Source: Rubrivivax sp.
Lineage (GTDB): Bacteria > Pseudomonadota > Gammaproteobacteria > Burkholderiales > Burkholderiaceae_C
Length of the DNA stretch: 64,000 bases
Reading direction: 5' to 3'
NCBI GenBank assembly: GCA_022842305.1
Contig: JALHPY010000002.1
Span: 62,001-126,000, forward strand
The notes under the pieces were generated by a model, which was given only the letters and a program-made list of their open reading frames with translations, was not told the origin of the DNA and made no database searches. The position numbers were made by a program, and so were the translations under genes. Below are positions 47,347 through 56,107 of this stretch, piece after piece. The first letter of the stretch is position 1; each line of letters starts with the position of its first letter.

Positions 47347-47934
47347 ATGCCCTGCTATTCGATCGAGGGCGTTGTCCCGGTCGTGGACCCCGGCGCCTAC
47401 GTGCACCCCACCGCGGTGCTCATCGGTGACGTGATCGTCGGCCCGGGCTGCTACGTCGGCCCGCTGGCCAGCCTGCGCGGCGACTTCGGCCGCATCGTGT
47501 TGCAAGCCGGCGCCAACCTGCAGGACTGCTGCGTGGTGCACGGCTTCCCCTTTGCCGACACCGTGATCGAGGAGAACGGCCACATCGGCCACGGCGCCGT
47601 GCTGCACGCCTGCGTGGTGCGGCGCGACGCGCTGGTGGGCATGAACGCGGTGGTCATGGACGAGGCCGAGATCGGCGAGCGCGCCATGGTGGCCGCTTGC
47701 GCCTTCGTGCGCGCCGGCCACCAGGTGCCCGCCGGCTGGCTGGCCGCGGGCTTGCCGGCCAAGAACCTGCGGCCGCTCAGCGAAGACGAGATCGCCGGCA
47801 AGGCCGAGGGCACGGCCATCTACCACGACCTGGCGCGCCGCTGCCTGGCCAGCATGGCCGAGGTGCACCCGCTGGAGGCGCTGGACGAGGGCCGGCCGCG
47901 GCTGCAGAACCCGGCGCAGTGGAGGCGGCGCTGA
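47347..47934 (+). CDS. PaaY-like hexapeptide-repeat protein
   Basis: A 195-residue left-handed beta-helix protein of the gamma-carbonic-anhydrase group. Its length matches E. coli PaaY (196). It begins YSIEGVVPVVDPGAYVHPTA. Zn-binding His candidates are in DCCVVHGFPFADTVIEENGH and IGHGAVLHACVVRRDALVGM, and the C-terminal helix is IYHDLARRCLASMAEVHPLE. PaaY acts as a thioesterase on stalled CoA esters in aerobic phenylacetate degradation. Here, 13 bases after the ferredoxin gene, it may clear dead-end benzoyl-CoA-derived esters or supply bicarbonate (both inference). Confidence 0.85.
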   Translation: MPCYSIEGVVPVVDPGAYVHPTAVLIGDVIVGPGCYVGPLASLRGDFGRIVLQAGANLQDCCVVHGFPFADTVIEENGHIGHGAVLHACVVRRDALVGMNAVVMDEAEIGERAMVAACAFVRAGHQVPAGWLAAGLPAKNLRPLSEDEIAGKAEGTAIYHDLARRCLASMAEVHPLEALDEGRPRLQNPAQWRRR

Positions 47935-47946
47935 GGCGCCGGCCTG

Positions 47947-49152
47947 TCACGTCGTGCGCGCGACCTGGCGCAGCGCCTCGATCAGGACGTCGACATCGGC
48001 CAAGCTGTGCGCGGCCGACAAGGCGATGCGCAGCCGCGCCGTCCCGGCCGGCACCGTCGGCGGCCTGATCGCCGGCACCCACAGGCCACGCTCGCGCAGT
48101 GCTGCCATCACGGCCAGCGCGGCCGTGTTGTCGCCGATGATCAGCGGTTGTATGGCGGTGGACGACGGCAGCAAGGCCCAGCCGGCCGCGGCTATGCCGG
48201 CGTCCGCGCCCGGCTGCAGGCCGGCCTGCAGCCGCGCAATCAACGCCTGCAGGTGCTGGCGGCGGCGCTCGCCCTCCGCCCCCAGCACGCAGCGCAGGCT
48301 GGCGCGCACGGCCTCGGCCAGCAGCGCTGGCGCGGCCGTGGCATAGGTGTAGCTGCGGGTCTTCTGCAGCAGCCACTCCACCAGGCTGTAGTGCCCGGCG
48401 ACGAAGGCCCCCGCCACGCCGATGGCCTTGCCCAGCGTGGCCATGTACAGCACCCGACGCGAGGCCGCGGCGCCGCTCAGGCCCACGGCAGCCAGCGCGC
48501 CGCGGCCCTGGGGCCCCAGCACGCCGAAGCCGTGCGCGTCGTCCAGCAGCAGCAGGGCGTCGTGGCGTTCGCACAGCGCAACCAGCCCGCGCAGGTCGGC
48601 CACGTCGCCGTCCATGCTGAACACCGCGTCGCTGAGCACCAGCTTGCGCCGCGCCGTGCTGGCCGCCAGCAGCGCGTCCAGTTGCTGCAGGTCGGCATGC
48701 GCGAAGCGCTGCACGCTGGCCCGGGACAGGCGCGCGCCGTCGATCAGGCAGGCATGGTTCAGCGCGTCGGAGAACAGCGCGTCGCCCGCGCCCACCAGCG
48801 CCGGCACGATGCTGGCGTTGGTGGCGTAGCCAGCGTAGAAGTACAGCGCGCGCGGCAGTTGCACGGCGGCGGCCAGTTCCAGCTCGAGCGCGGCATTTGC
48901 CACGCTGTGGCCGCTGACCATGGGCGAGGCGCCGGAGCCCACGCCATAGGTGTCGACGGCGGCGTGCACGGCCGCCCGCAGGGGCGCGGCGCCGGCCAGG
49001 CCCAGGTAGTCGTTGCTGCAGAAGGCCAGCAGCGATTCGCCGTCGACCTGCAGGCGCGCCCCGGCTTCGGGCAGCACGGCGCGGCGGCGGCGGCGCAGCG
49101 ATTGGGCGTCGAGCTGTGCCAGCCGCTCGTCGAATTCGTCCAGCCAACTCAT
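47947..49152 (-). CDS. bioF: 8-amino-7-oxononanoate synthase
   Basis: PLP enzyme of 401 residues joining pimeloyl-thioester and alanine in biotin synthesis. It shows [80 protein letters not shown] and [20 protein letters not shown], where the Lys binds PLP. ATG 49152 overlaps the bioD stop; ATG 49161 is also possible. It is the last gene of bioA-bioD-bioF. No bioB or bioC is in the window. Pimelyl-CoA, a product of BadI-type ring opening, is chemically a BioF substrate; see findings. Confidence 0.94.
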   Translation of the reverse strand: MSWLDEFDERLAQLDAQSLRRRRRAVLPEAGARLQVDGESLLAFCSNDYLGLAGAAPLRAAVHAAVDTYGVGSGASPMVSGHSVANAALELELAAAVQLPRALYFYAGYATNASIVPALVGAGDALFSDALNHACLIDGARLSRASVQRFAHADLQQLDALLAASTARRKLVLSDAVFSMDGDVADLRGLVALCERHDALLLLDDAHGFGVLGPQGRGALAAVGLSGAAASRRVLYMATLGKAIGVAGAFVAGHYSLVEWLLQKTRSYTYATAAPALLAEAVRASLRCVLGAEGERRRQHLQALIARLQAGLQPGADAGIAAAGWALLPSSTAIQPLIIGDNTAALAVMAALRERGLWVPAIRPPTVPAGTARLRIALSAAHSLADVDVLIEALRQVARTT

Positions 49153-49154
49153 CG

Positions 49155-49835
49155 TCACCATCCGGGCGGCAGTTCCAGCGCGACCGTGCGTGGATCGGGC
49201 GTCGGCATCCAGGGCAGCACCCCCAGCAGCGGCGCCGGCAGTCGCGTGCGCAGCGTGGCGATGTTCTCGTCGCGGCAGGGCATGTCGGGCGACAGGCTGT
49301 TGGCCACCCAGCCGGCCAGTTGCAGTCCGTCGGCGCGGATGGCCTCGGCCGACAGCAAGGCGTGGTTGATGCAGCCCAGGCGCAGGCCCACCACCAGCAC
49401 CACCGGCGCGGCCATCGCGATGGCCAGGTCGGCCAGGGTTTCGTGCTCGTTGAGCGGCACGCGCCAGCCGCCGGCGCCCTCTACCACCACCACGTCGGCC
49501 AGCGCCAGCAGCGCGCGCTGCGCCGCCAGCAGCTCGGCCACACCCAGCTGCCGGCCCGCCCGAGCCGCCGCCAGATGCGGCGCCAGGGGCTCGGGCAAGG
49601 CCACCGGGTTGTCCAGCGCGGCGGGCACGCGCACAGTGGACGCGGCGCGCAAGGCCAGCACGTCTTCGCTGACCCATTGGCCGTCGCTGCACACCAGCCC
49701 GGCGGCCACGGGCTTCATGCCGACCACGCGCGCATGGCGGGCGGCCAGCGCATGCAGCAGCGCGGCGCTGACCAGGGTCTTGCCGACACCGGTGTCGGTG
49801 CCGGTGACGAACAGCGATCGCAGCTCAGACGCCAT
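49155..49835 (-). CDS. bioD: Dethiobiotin synthetase
   Basis: P-loop enzyme of 226 residues that closes the ureido ring of dethiobiotin. Walker A is [20 protein letters not shown]; other segments are [32 protein letters not shown] and the [20 protein letters not shown] strand. ATG 49835 is chosen, which overlaps the end of bioA by 11 bases; ATG 49856 would extend it by seven residues. It is the middle gene of the leftward bio operon. Confidence 0.94.
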   Translation of the reverse strand: MASELRSLFVTGTDTGVGKTLVSAALLHALAARHARVVGMKPVAAGLVCSDGQWVSEDVLALRAASTVRVPAALDNPVALPEPLAPHLAAARAGRQLGVAELLAAQRALLALADVVVVEGAGGWRVPLNEHETLADLAIAMAAPVVLVVGLRLGCINHALLSAEAIRADGLQLAGWVANSLSPDMPCRDENIATLRTRLPAPLLGVLPWMPTPDPRTVALELPPGW

Positions 49836-51198
49836 CGGCAATGGCTTCCTCGGCATTCGGAAAGTCGGGCTCGTCGGCCAGCGTGGCCTCCAGCGCGGCC
49901 AGCGCGCCGCGGGCCAGGTGCTCGCCCTCGGCTTCGGAGATCACATAAGGCGGCATGGCGTACAGCGTGCGCCCGATGGGCCGCAGCAGCAGCCCCTGCG
50001 CCAGCGCGTGGCGGGCGTAGCGGCGGCCGAAGTCCGGCAGCGTGGTGTCGATGTCCCACGCGAAGATCATCCCGCGGCGGCGGGCGTGGCGCACCCGGAT
50101 GTGCTGCGACAGCGCCTCGAACTGTGCCGCCAGGCGGGCACCGGTCAGTTCATTGGCGCGCAAGGCGTCGGTCTGCTCGAACAGGTCCAGCGTGGCCAGC
50201 GCGGCGCGGCAGGCCAGTGCGTTGCCGGTGTAGCTGTGCGAATGCAGGAAGCCGCGCGCCACCTCGTCGTCGTAGAAGGCCGCGTACACCGCGTCGGTGG
50301 TCAGCACCGCCGACAGCGGCAGCGTGCCGCCGGTCAGGCCCTTGGACAGGCAGATGAAGTCGGGGCGTATGCCGGCTTGGTTGTGCGCGAACATCGTGCC
50401 GGTGCGGCCGAAGCCGACCGCGATCTCGTCGGCCACCAGGTGCACCTGATAGCGATCGCAGAGTTCGCGCGCACGCTGCAGGTACAGCGGGTGGTGCATG
50501 GCCATGCCCGCGGCGCACTGCACCAGCGGCTCCACGATCAGGGCCGCGGTGTCCTCGTGGTGCTGCTCCAGCCAGGTGGCCAGCGCGACGGCGGCGCGTT
50601 CGGCCACCGCGGCGGCATCCTCGCCGGGGCCGGCTTGGCGTTCGTCGGGGCTGGGCACGGTGGCGGCCAGGCGCAGCAGCGGCGCGTAGGCCTCGCGGAA
50701 CAGCGGTATGTCGGTCACTGCCAGGGCGCCCACGGTTTCGCCGTGGTAACCCCCGGCCAGGCCCACGAAGCGGCACTTGCGCGGCCGGCCGGCGTTGCGC
50801 CAATGGTGGGCGCTCATCTTGAGCGCGATCTCCACCGCCGAAGCACCGTCGCTGCCGTAGAAGGCGTGGCCCAGGCCGGTGAGCGCGGCCAGCCGCTCGG
50901 ACAGCTCGACCACCGGCGCATGGGTGAAGCCGGCCAGCATCACGTGGTCGAGCCGGCTGAGCTGATCCGCCAGCGCGGCGCGGATGGCGGGGTGGTTATG
51001 GCCGAACAGGTTGACCCACCAGGAGCTGATGCCGTCCAGGTAGCGCCGGCCCTCGAAGTCGTGCAGCCACACGCCCTGGGCACTTGCCGCCGGGATCAGC
51101 GGCAGCGCGGCCCCGTCCGGGTCGTGCAGCTTCATCTGGGTGCAGGGATGCCACACCGCGGCCAGGCTGCGGCGGCGCCAGTCCTCGTTCAGGCCCAT
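49825..51198 (-). CDS. bioA: Adenosylmethionine-8-amino-7-oxononanoate aminotransferase
   Basis: PLP aminotransferase of 457 residues using SAM as amino donor. It has VWHPCTQMKLHDPDG at the N terminus, GISSWWVNLFGHNHPAIRAA, FYGSDGASAVEIALKM, GGYHGETVGALAVTD, HLVADEIAVGFGRTGTMFAH, and the PLP-lysine segment DFICLSKGLTGGTLPLSAVL. ATG 51198 gives the usual BioA N terminus. The 5' region carries a strong hairpin at 51240-51268. Confidence 0.95.
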   Translation of the reverse strand: MGLNEDWRRRSLAAVWHPCTQMKLHDPDGAALPLIPAASAQGVWLHDFEGRRYLDGISSWWVNLFGHNHPAIRAALADQLSRLDHVMLAGFTHAPVVELSERLAALTGLGHAFYGSDGASAVEIALKMSAHHWRNAGRPRKCRFVGLAGGYHGETVGALAVTDIPLFREAYAPLLRLAATVPSPDERQAGPGEDAAAVAERAAVALATWLEQHHEDTAALIVEPLVQCAAGMAMHHPLYLQRARELCDRYQVHLVADEIAVGFGRTGTMFAHNQAGIRPDFICLSKGLTGGTLPLSAVLTTDAVYAAFYDDEVARGFLHSHSYTGNALACRAALATLDLFEQTDALRANELTGARLAAQFEALSQHIRVRHARRRGMIFAWDIDTTLPDFGRRYARHALAQGLLLRPIGRTLYAMPPYVISEAEGEHLARGALAALEATLADEPDFPNAEEAIADGV

Positions 51199-51239
51199 GG
51201 CGATCGGTCCCTCGGCAGCGCGCCACCGGGGCAGGCCAA

Positions 51240-51268
51240 CGCCGGCCCGCTGCTTGCGGGAGCCGGCG
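51240..51268. promoter_or_regulatory. Strong hairpin in bioA 5' region
   Basis: CGCCGGC-CCGC (51240-51250) pairs with GCGG-(GA)-GCCGGCG (51256-51268) around the loop TGCTT: 11 base pairs with one two-base bulge. It lies about 40 bases upstream of the bioA ATG. It may affect translation or termination of the bio leader. No BirA- or BioR-type operator was seen nearby. Confidence 0.4.
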
Positions 51269-51415
51269 TCCGCGATCGAGGTGCCAGGATTTGCATGAGG
51301 CGCGCAGTCTAGCCGGGTGGCCGTCGCCGCCCTCCAGGCCTTCCGCAAGGCCGGGCAAAGCGGACTCTGCGCGTCGCACGGCGAACGCGCCGCACCGCGG
51401 ACCCTCGCCCGCGCC

Positions 51416-52132
51416 TCAAAGCCCCAGGTTGCGCGCCAGATCCGGGTGCGCCGCCACCTCGGCCGCGCTGCCCTTCAGCACCACCTGCCCCTTCTGCAGC
51501 ACCACCGCGCGGTCGCTGTGGGCCAGCACGCGGCGGTAGTCGCGGTCGACGGTGAGCGTGGCGATGCCGGCGCTGCGGATGCTGCGGATGACGCGCCAGA
51601 TCTCGGCCACGATCTGCGGCGCCAGGCCCTCGGTGGCCTCGTCCAGGATGATGAGCTCGGGGTGCGTCATGAGCGCGCGGCCGATGGACAGCATCTGCTG
51701 CTCGCCGCCCGACAACTGCCCGCCCTGGTGGCCCAGGCGTTCGCCCAGGCGCGGAAAGGTCTCGAGCACGCGCGCCAGCGGCCAGTCGCGGCGGCCGTCG
51801 CGCCCAGGGCGCTCGGCCATCACCAGGTTCTCGCGCACGCTCAGGTTGGGGAAGATGCCGCGGCCCTCGGGAACGTAGGCCACGCCCAGGCGCGCCACCT
51901 CGTGCGGGCGCGCCTGCGACATGTCCTTGCCGAACAGGCGGATGCGCCCTTCGCGCTGCGTCACGTGGCCCAGCAGCGTGCGGATCAGCGTGCTCTTGCC
52001 CATGCCGTTGCGGCCCAGCAGCGCGAGCGTCTCGCCGCGGCCCAGTTGAAGCTCCACGCCGTGCAGCACGTGGCTGGAGCCGTACCAGCTGTGCAGCCCG
52101 GCCACGTCGACGATGAGATCAGTCGTGTTCAT
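51416..52132 (-). CDS. LivF-type ABC ATPase of benzoate cluster
   Basis: ATP-binding subunit of 238 residues: Walker A GRNGMGKS (Met in place of Ala), YVPEGRGIFPNLSVRENL, signature QLSGGEQQML, Walker B LIILDEATEGLAPQIV. In the switch, LLVEQN is replaced by LTVDRDYRRVL, an unusual change at the position of the H-loop region. It is the last gene of the benzoate-CoA ligase/Liv operon and overlaps livG. Confidence 0.92.
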   Translation of the reverse strand: MNTTDLIVDVAGLHSWYGSSHVLHGVELQLGRGETLALLGRNGMGKSTLIRTLLGHVTQREGRIRLFGKDMSQARPHEVARLGVAYVPEGRGIFPNLSVRENLVMAERPGRDGRRDWPLARVLETFPRLGERLGHQGGQLSGGEQQMLSIGRALMTHPELIILDEATEGLAPQIVAEIWRVIRSIRSAGIATLTVDRDYRRVLAHSDRAVVLQKGQVVLKGSAAEVAAHPDLARNLGL

Positions 52133-52880
52133 CGGCGCCCAGGTAGGCCAGCTGCACCGCCGGGTCGGCACGCACCGCGTCCGGCGCGTCGCTGGCGATG
52201 ACGGCGCCGTTGACCATCACCGTGATGCGGTCGGCGATGCGGAACACCGCGTCCATGTCGTGCTCGACCAGCAGGATGGCGTGCTGCGCCCTCAGCTCGG
52301 CCAGCAGGCCCAGCATGCGGTCGGTCTCTTCGGCGCCCATGCCGGCCAGGGGTTCGTCCAGCAGCAGCACCTGCGGCCCCGGGGCCAGGCACATGGCGAT
52401 CTCGAGCTGGCGCTTCTGGCCGTGCGACAGCAGCCCGGCCGGACGCTGCAGCAGGTCCTGCAGCCCGGCGCGCGCGGCCGCGTCGTGCGCCGCCGCTGTG
52501 CTGTCGGCGCAGGCCTGCGCGCTGCGCCACCAGACCCAGGGCCGCTGCGTGCGCGCCTGCGCCGCCAGGCGGCAGTTCTCGAACACCGTGAAGGGCGGGA
52601 AGATGGTGTTGCGCTGGTAGCTGCGGCCCAGGCCGGCGCGCGCACGTCGCGGCTGCGTCCAGGTGGTGACGTCCTGCCCCAGCAGCTCGACACTGCCGCT
52701 GGACGGCGGGATCTCGCCCGAGAGGATGTTGATCAGCGTGGACTTGCCCGCGCCGTTGGTGCCGATGACCGCATGCACCTGGCCGCGCGTCATTGCGATG
52801 TCCACGCGGTCCAGCGCCACCAGCCCGCCCCAGCGCCGCGTGAGGCCTGAAGCGCGCAGCAGCACCGGCTGCTCGCTCAC
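52119..52880 (-). CDS. LivG-type ABC ATPase of benzoate cluster
   Basis: ATPase of 253 residues: Walker A GTNGAGKS, LGRSYQRNTIFPPFTVFENC, signature region LLSHGQKRQLEIAMCLA, Walker B LLLDEPLAGMGAEETD and H-loop [11 protein letters not shown]. The start is the GTG at 52880 that overlaps the livM stop (GTGA). It works with the LivF above and the two permeases encoded upstream. Confidence 0.92.
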   Translation of the reverse strand: MSEQPVLLRASGLTRRWGGLVALDRVDIAMTRGQVHAVIGTNGAGKSTLINILSGEIPPSSGSVELLGQDVTTWTQPRRARAGLGRSYQRNTIFPPFTVFENCRLAAQARTQRPWVWWRSAQACADSTAAAHDAAARAGLQDLLQRPAGLLSHGQKRQLEIAMCLAPGPQVLLLDEPLAGMGAEETDRMLGLLAELRAQHAILLVEHDMDAVFRIADRITVMVNGAVIASDAPDAVRADPAVQLAYLGADEHD

Positions 52881-53878
52881 TTGTAGAACCCCATGCTGCG
52901 CATGATGCCGCGCCGCCCTTCCAGGCGTTCGCGCCATTGCGCCGGCAGCCCCACCAGGCCGCGCGGCAGCAGCGCCACGCTGACGATGATGCTCAGGCCC
53001 AGGCCCAGGGTCCAGTGCTTGGCGAAGGCACCGAAGATAGCCTCGGACTTGAAGAACTCCTGCAGCAGCGCAAAGGCATAGGCGCCGATGATCGCGCCGC
53101 GCAGATGGCCCAGGCCGCCCAGGATGATCATGATCAGCACCGAGCCGCTGAAGTGCCAGCTCAGCAGTTCGGGGTTGACGAAGCCGTCCTTCACCGCAAA
53201 CAGGAAGCCGGCCAGCCCGGCGATGCCGCCGGAGATCGTGAAGGCTGCCAGCTTGTACGGGTAGGTGGAAAAGCCGGTGGCGCGCATGCGCTGCTCGTTC
53301 ACCTTGATGCCGGCCAGCGCGCGGCCGAAGCGCGAACGCAGCAGCACCGCCAGGAAGCCGAACACCGCCACCAGGCAGCCCAGCGTGAAGCCGTACAACA
53401 CCAGCGGCTTGTCCAGGTCCAGCACGCCGCCCAGCGTGGGCTTGAAGTTGAGGTAGATGCCGTCGGTGCCGCCGCCCAGCGGTGTGTCGTGCACCACGTA
53501 ATAGGCCATCTGTGCAAAGGCCAGCGTGACCATGATGAAGTACACGCCGCGCGTGCGCAGCGACAGCGCGCCCACCGCCAGCGCATAGGCTGCTGCCGCC
53601 AGCATGCACACCGGCAGCAGCCACCACAGGCCGGCCGGGCCGTCATCCGGCGTCAGCAGCACGGTGGCATAGGCGCCGATGCCGAAGAAGGCCGCCTGGC
53701 CGAAGCACACCAGGCCGGTGGCGCCCACCAGCAGTTCCAGGCTGAGCGCGAGGATGGCGAAGATCATGATCTTGGTGACCAGGTCGATGCCGAAGGCGCC
53801 GGTCATCCAGGGCAGCGCCGCATGCGCCACGAACACCGCGGCCATGAAGGCGAGCTTGCCGCGCGGCAGATCCATCAT
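52877..53878 (-). CDS. LivM-type ABC permease of benzoate cluster
   Basis: Permease of 333 residues with the LivM marks ILALSLELLVGATGLVCFGQ, AAFFGIGAYATVLL, LRTRGVYFIMVTLAFAQMAY and GSVLIMIILGGLGHLRGAII. The GGGTDGI loop is present. ATG 53878 overlaps the livH stop (ATGA). The preceding and following genes show four-base overlaps, so translation is coupled. Confidence 0.92.
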   Translation of the reverse strand: MMDLPRGKLAFMAAVFVAHAALPWMTGAFGIDLVTKIMIFAILALSLELLVGATGLVCFGQAAFFGIGAYATVLLTPDDGPAGLWWLLPVCMLAAAAYALAVGALSLRTRGVYFIMVTLAFAQMAYYVVHDTPLGGGTDGIYLNFKPTLGGVLDLDKPLVLYGFTLGCLVAVFGFLAVLLRSRFGRALAGIKVNEQRMRATGFSTYPYKLAAFTISGGIAGLAGFLFAVKDGFVNPELLSWHFSGSVLIMIILGGLGHLRGAIIGAYAFALLQEFFKSEAIFGAFAKHWTLGLGLSIIVSVALLPRGLVGLPAQWRERLEGRRGIMRSMGFYK

Positions 53879-54756
53879 GCGGCCTTGAACAAACCGTCGG
53901 GGCGCCACAGCAGGATCAGCGCCATCAGCACGTACACCAGCACGCCCGCGGCCTGGGGCAGCAGCACCTTGCCGAAGGTGTCGACGAAGCCGATCAGCAG
54001 CGCCGCCAGCAGCGCGCCACGGATGCTGCCGATGCCGCCGATCACCACCACAACGAAGCAGATGATGAGCACGCTGCCACCCATGCCCGGGTAGACGCTG
54101 CTGACCGGTGCCGCCACCATGCCCGCCAGCACGGCGATGGCCACGCCCGCGGCAAAGACCACGCGGTACAGGAACTGGATGTCGATGCCCAGGCTCTGCA
54201 CCATCTCGCGGTTGGCGCTGCCGGCGCGGATCATCATGCCCAGCCGCGTGCGCGTGAACACGAAGTACATGCCCAGCGCCAGCGCCAGGCACACGCCGCT
54301 GATGAAGAGGCGGTAGACCGGGTAGGTCATGGTGTCGCCTAAAGCGATGCTGCCCGAAAGCCAGGGCGGCGCCTGCACGCCGTGCACGTCGTCACCGACC
54401 AGCAGGCTGCGCAGTTCCTCGAAGACCAGGATCAGGCCATAGGTCATCAGCACCTGCTGCAGGTGCTCGCGCTCGTACAGGTAGCTGAAGAACACCCACT
54501 CCAGCACGTAGCCCAGCATCACCGCCAGCACCAGACCCACGAACAGCGTGGCCACGAAGCCGCCGCCGAAGCTGCGCTCGACCACCGGCGCCAGCGCAAA
54601 GGCCATGTAGGCGCCGATCATGTAGAAGCTGCCGTGCGCCAGGTTGATGACGCCCATGATGCCGAAGATCAGCGTCAGGCCGCTGGCCACCAGGAACAGC
54701 AGCAGCCCGTACTGCAGCGCGTTCAGGCACTGGATGAGGAAGGTGGCGAGGTCCAT
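53875..54756 (-). CDS. LivH-type ABC permease of benzoate cluster
   Basis: Permease of 293 residues. It starts MDLATFLIQCLNALQYGLLL and shows LTLIFGIMGVINLAHGSFYM, the contact loop IRAGSANREMVQSLGIDIQF and GMGGSVLIICFVVVVIGGIG near the end. It is separated from the binding-protein gene by 138 bases that hold a hairpin (54833-54850). Confidence 0.92.
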   Translation of the reverse strand: MDLATFLIQCLNALQYGLLLFLVASGLTLIFGIMGVINLAHGSFYMIGAYMAFALAPVVERSFGGGFVATLFVGLVLAVMLGYVLEWVFFSYLYEREHLQQVLMTYGLILVFEELRSLLVGDDVHGVQAPPWLSGSIALGDTMTYPVYRLFISGVCLALALGMYFVFTRTRLGMMIRAGSANREMVQSLGIDIQFLYRVVFAAGVAIAVLAGMVAAPVSSVYPGMGGSVLIICFVVVVIGGIGSIRGALLAALLIGFVDTFGKVLLPQAAGVLVYVLMALILLWRPDGLFKAA

Positions 54757-54832
54757 TGTTCGAGAATTGGCAGGGGCCCGGATGTGACGTAGCTTCCGTC
54801 GCGAGCGGGTCGCGATCGGGTCGAGCAGCACA

Positions 54833-54850
54833 GCCGTACACCCGTACGGC
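54833..54850. promoter_or_regulatory. Intercistronic hairpin between binding-protein and permease genes
   Basis: GCCGTAC (54833-54839), loop ACCC, GTACGGC (54844-54850): a perfect 7-bp stem with a 4-base loop in the 138-base gap between the leftward livJ and livH genes. There is no T-run. Such hairpins commonly stabilise the binding-protein transcript or reduce read-through, so that the binding protein is made in excess of the membrane parts. Confidence 0.55.
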
Positions 54851-54894
54851 GCGCAGCGCAGGCCCGAGCCCGGCCCGCGCAGCAGGAAGATACG

Positions 54895-56064
54895 TTACAT
54901 CCGGCAGCCGCGCGCGGGGTCGGTCAGCGCCTTGCTGGCCACGCCCACCACCTTGTTCTCCTTGCCCACCACCTGGCGCAGGTAGATGTCCTGCACCGGG
55001 TTGTGCGCCTTGGACAGCATGAAGGGCCCGCGCGGGCTGTCGATGCGGGCCCTCTGCACCGCGGCGGCGAACTCGGCCTTCTTGCCCACGTCGCCCTTCA
55101 CCGCGGTCAGGCCTATGCCCAGGATCTGCGCCGCGTCATAGCCCTGCACGGCGTACACGTCGGGCTGCAGCTTGTAGCTCTTGGCATAGGCCAGGCGGAA
55201 GGCGCTGTCGCGCGGCGTGCCCAGGCTGTCGGCGTAATGCAGCGTGGTCAGCAGCCCGTCGGCGTCGGCGCCCTGGGCCTCGAGCGTGCCATCGGTCAGG
55301 AAGCCGGCGCCGTACAGCGGAATGTTCTTCTTCAGGCCTGCTGCGGCGTAGTCCTTGACGAACTTGACCGCGCCACCGCCGGCAAAGAAGGTGTACACCG
55401 CATCGGGCCGGGTGGACGCGATATCGGTCAGCAGCGCCTGGAACTCCACGCCGGGGAAGGGCAGGTTCAACTCCTTGACGACCTGGCCCCCTCCCTTCTC
55501 GAAGGCTTCCTTGAAGCCGCGCACCGATTCGTCGCCGGCGGCGTACTTCCAGGTGATGGTCACCACCTTCTTGTGGCCCTTCTTGGCCACCACCTCGCCC
55601 ATGGCGTAACCGGGCTGCCAGTTGCTGAAGCTGCTGCGGAAGATGTTGGGCCCGCACATGGCGCCGGTGACGGCGTCGGCGCCGGCGTTGGGCACGATCA
55701 GCAGCGTGCCGCTGTCCTTGGCCACCTTGGCCATGGCCATGGCCACGCCGCTGTGCACCGTGCCCACCAGCACGTCCACGTTGTCGCGCTTGACCAGCTT
55801 GTTGACGTTGTCGGTGGCCTTGGACGGGTCGCTCTCGTCGTCGACCTTGACGAACTCGACCTCGCGCCCGCCCAGCTTGCCGCCCTGCTCGGCCACGTAG
55901 AGCCGGAAGCCGTTCTCGATGGCCGTGCCCAGGGCGGCAAAGGTGCCGGTGTAGGGCAGCATCAGGCCGACCTTGAGCTTGGCGCCCTGGGCCAGCGTGG
56001 CGCTGGAGGCTAGGGCCAGCAAGGCGGTGGTGAAGAGGCTGAGGCCGAGGCGGGTGTTCTTCAT
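54895..56064 (-). CDS. Liv-type ABC substrate-binding protein, probable benzoate binder
   Basis: Periplasmic protein of 389 residues. The signal peptide is MKNTRLGLSLFTTALLALAS SATLAQ, and the mature part begins with KLKVGLMLPYTGTFAALGTA. It has VEFVKVDDESDPSKATDNVN, VLVGTVHSGVAMAMAKVAKD and a C-terminal Cys-containing tail DPARGCRM. A strong AGGAGA site lies before ATG 56064. It lies 43 bases after the benzoate-CoA ligase gene, so benzoate is the likely ligand. It resembles the amide/aromatic-acid group of Liv binding proteins rather than true leucine binders. Confidence 0.88.
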   Translation of the reverse strand: MKNTRLGLSLFTTALLALASSATLAQGAKLKVGLMLPYTGTFAALGTAIENGFRLYVAEQGGKLGGREVEFVKVDDESDPSKATDNVNKLVKRDNVDVLVGTVHSGVAMAMAKVAKDSGTLLIVPNAGADAVTGAMCGPNIFRSSFSNWQPGYAMGEVVAKKGHKKVVTITWKYAAGDESVRGFKEAFEKGGGQVVKELNLPFPGVEFQALLTDIASTRPDAVYTFFAGGGAVKFVKDYAAAGLKKNIPLYGAGFLTDGTLEAQGADADGLLTTLHYADSLGTPRDSAFRLAYAKSYKLQPDVYAVQGYDAAQILGIGLTAVKGDVGKKAEFAAAVQRARIDSPRGPFMLSKAHNPVQDIYLRQVVGKENKVVGVASKALTDPARGCRM

Positions 56065-56107
56065 GGTGTCTTGTCTCCTGCTGTTGTGGTGAATGCCGTT
56101 CCTGCTG

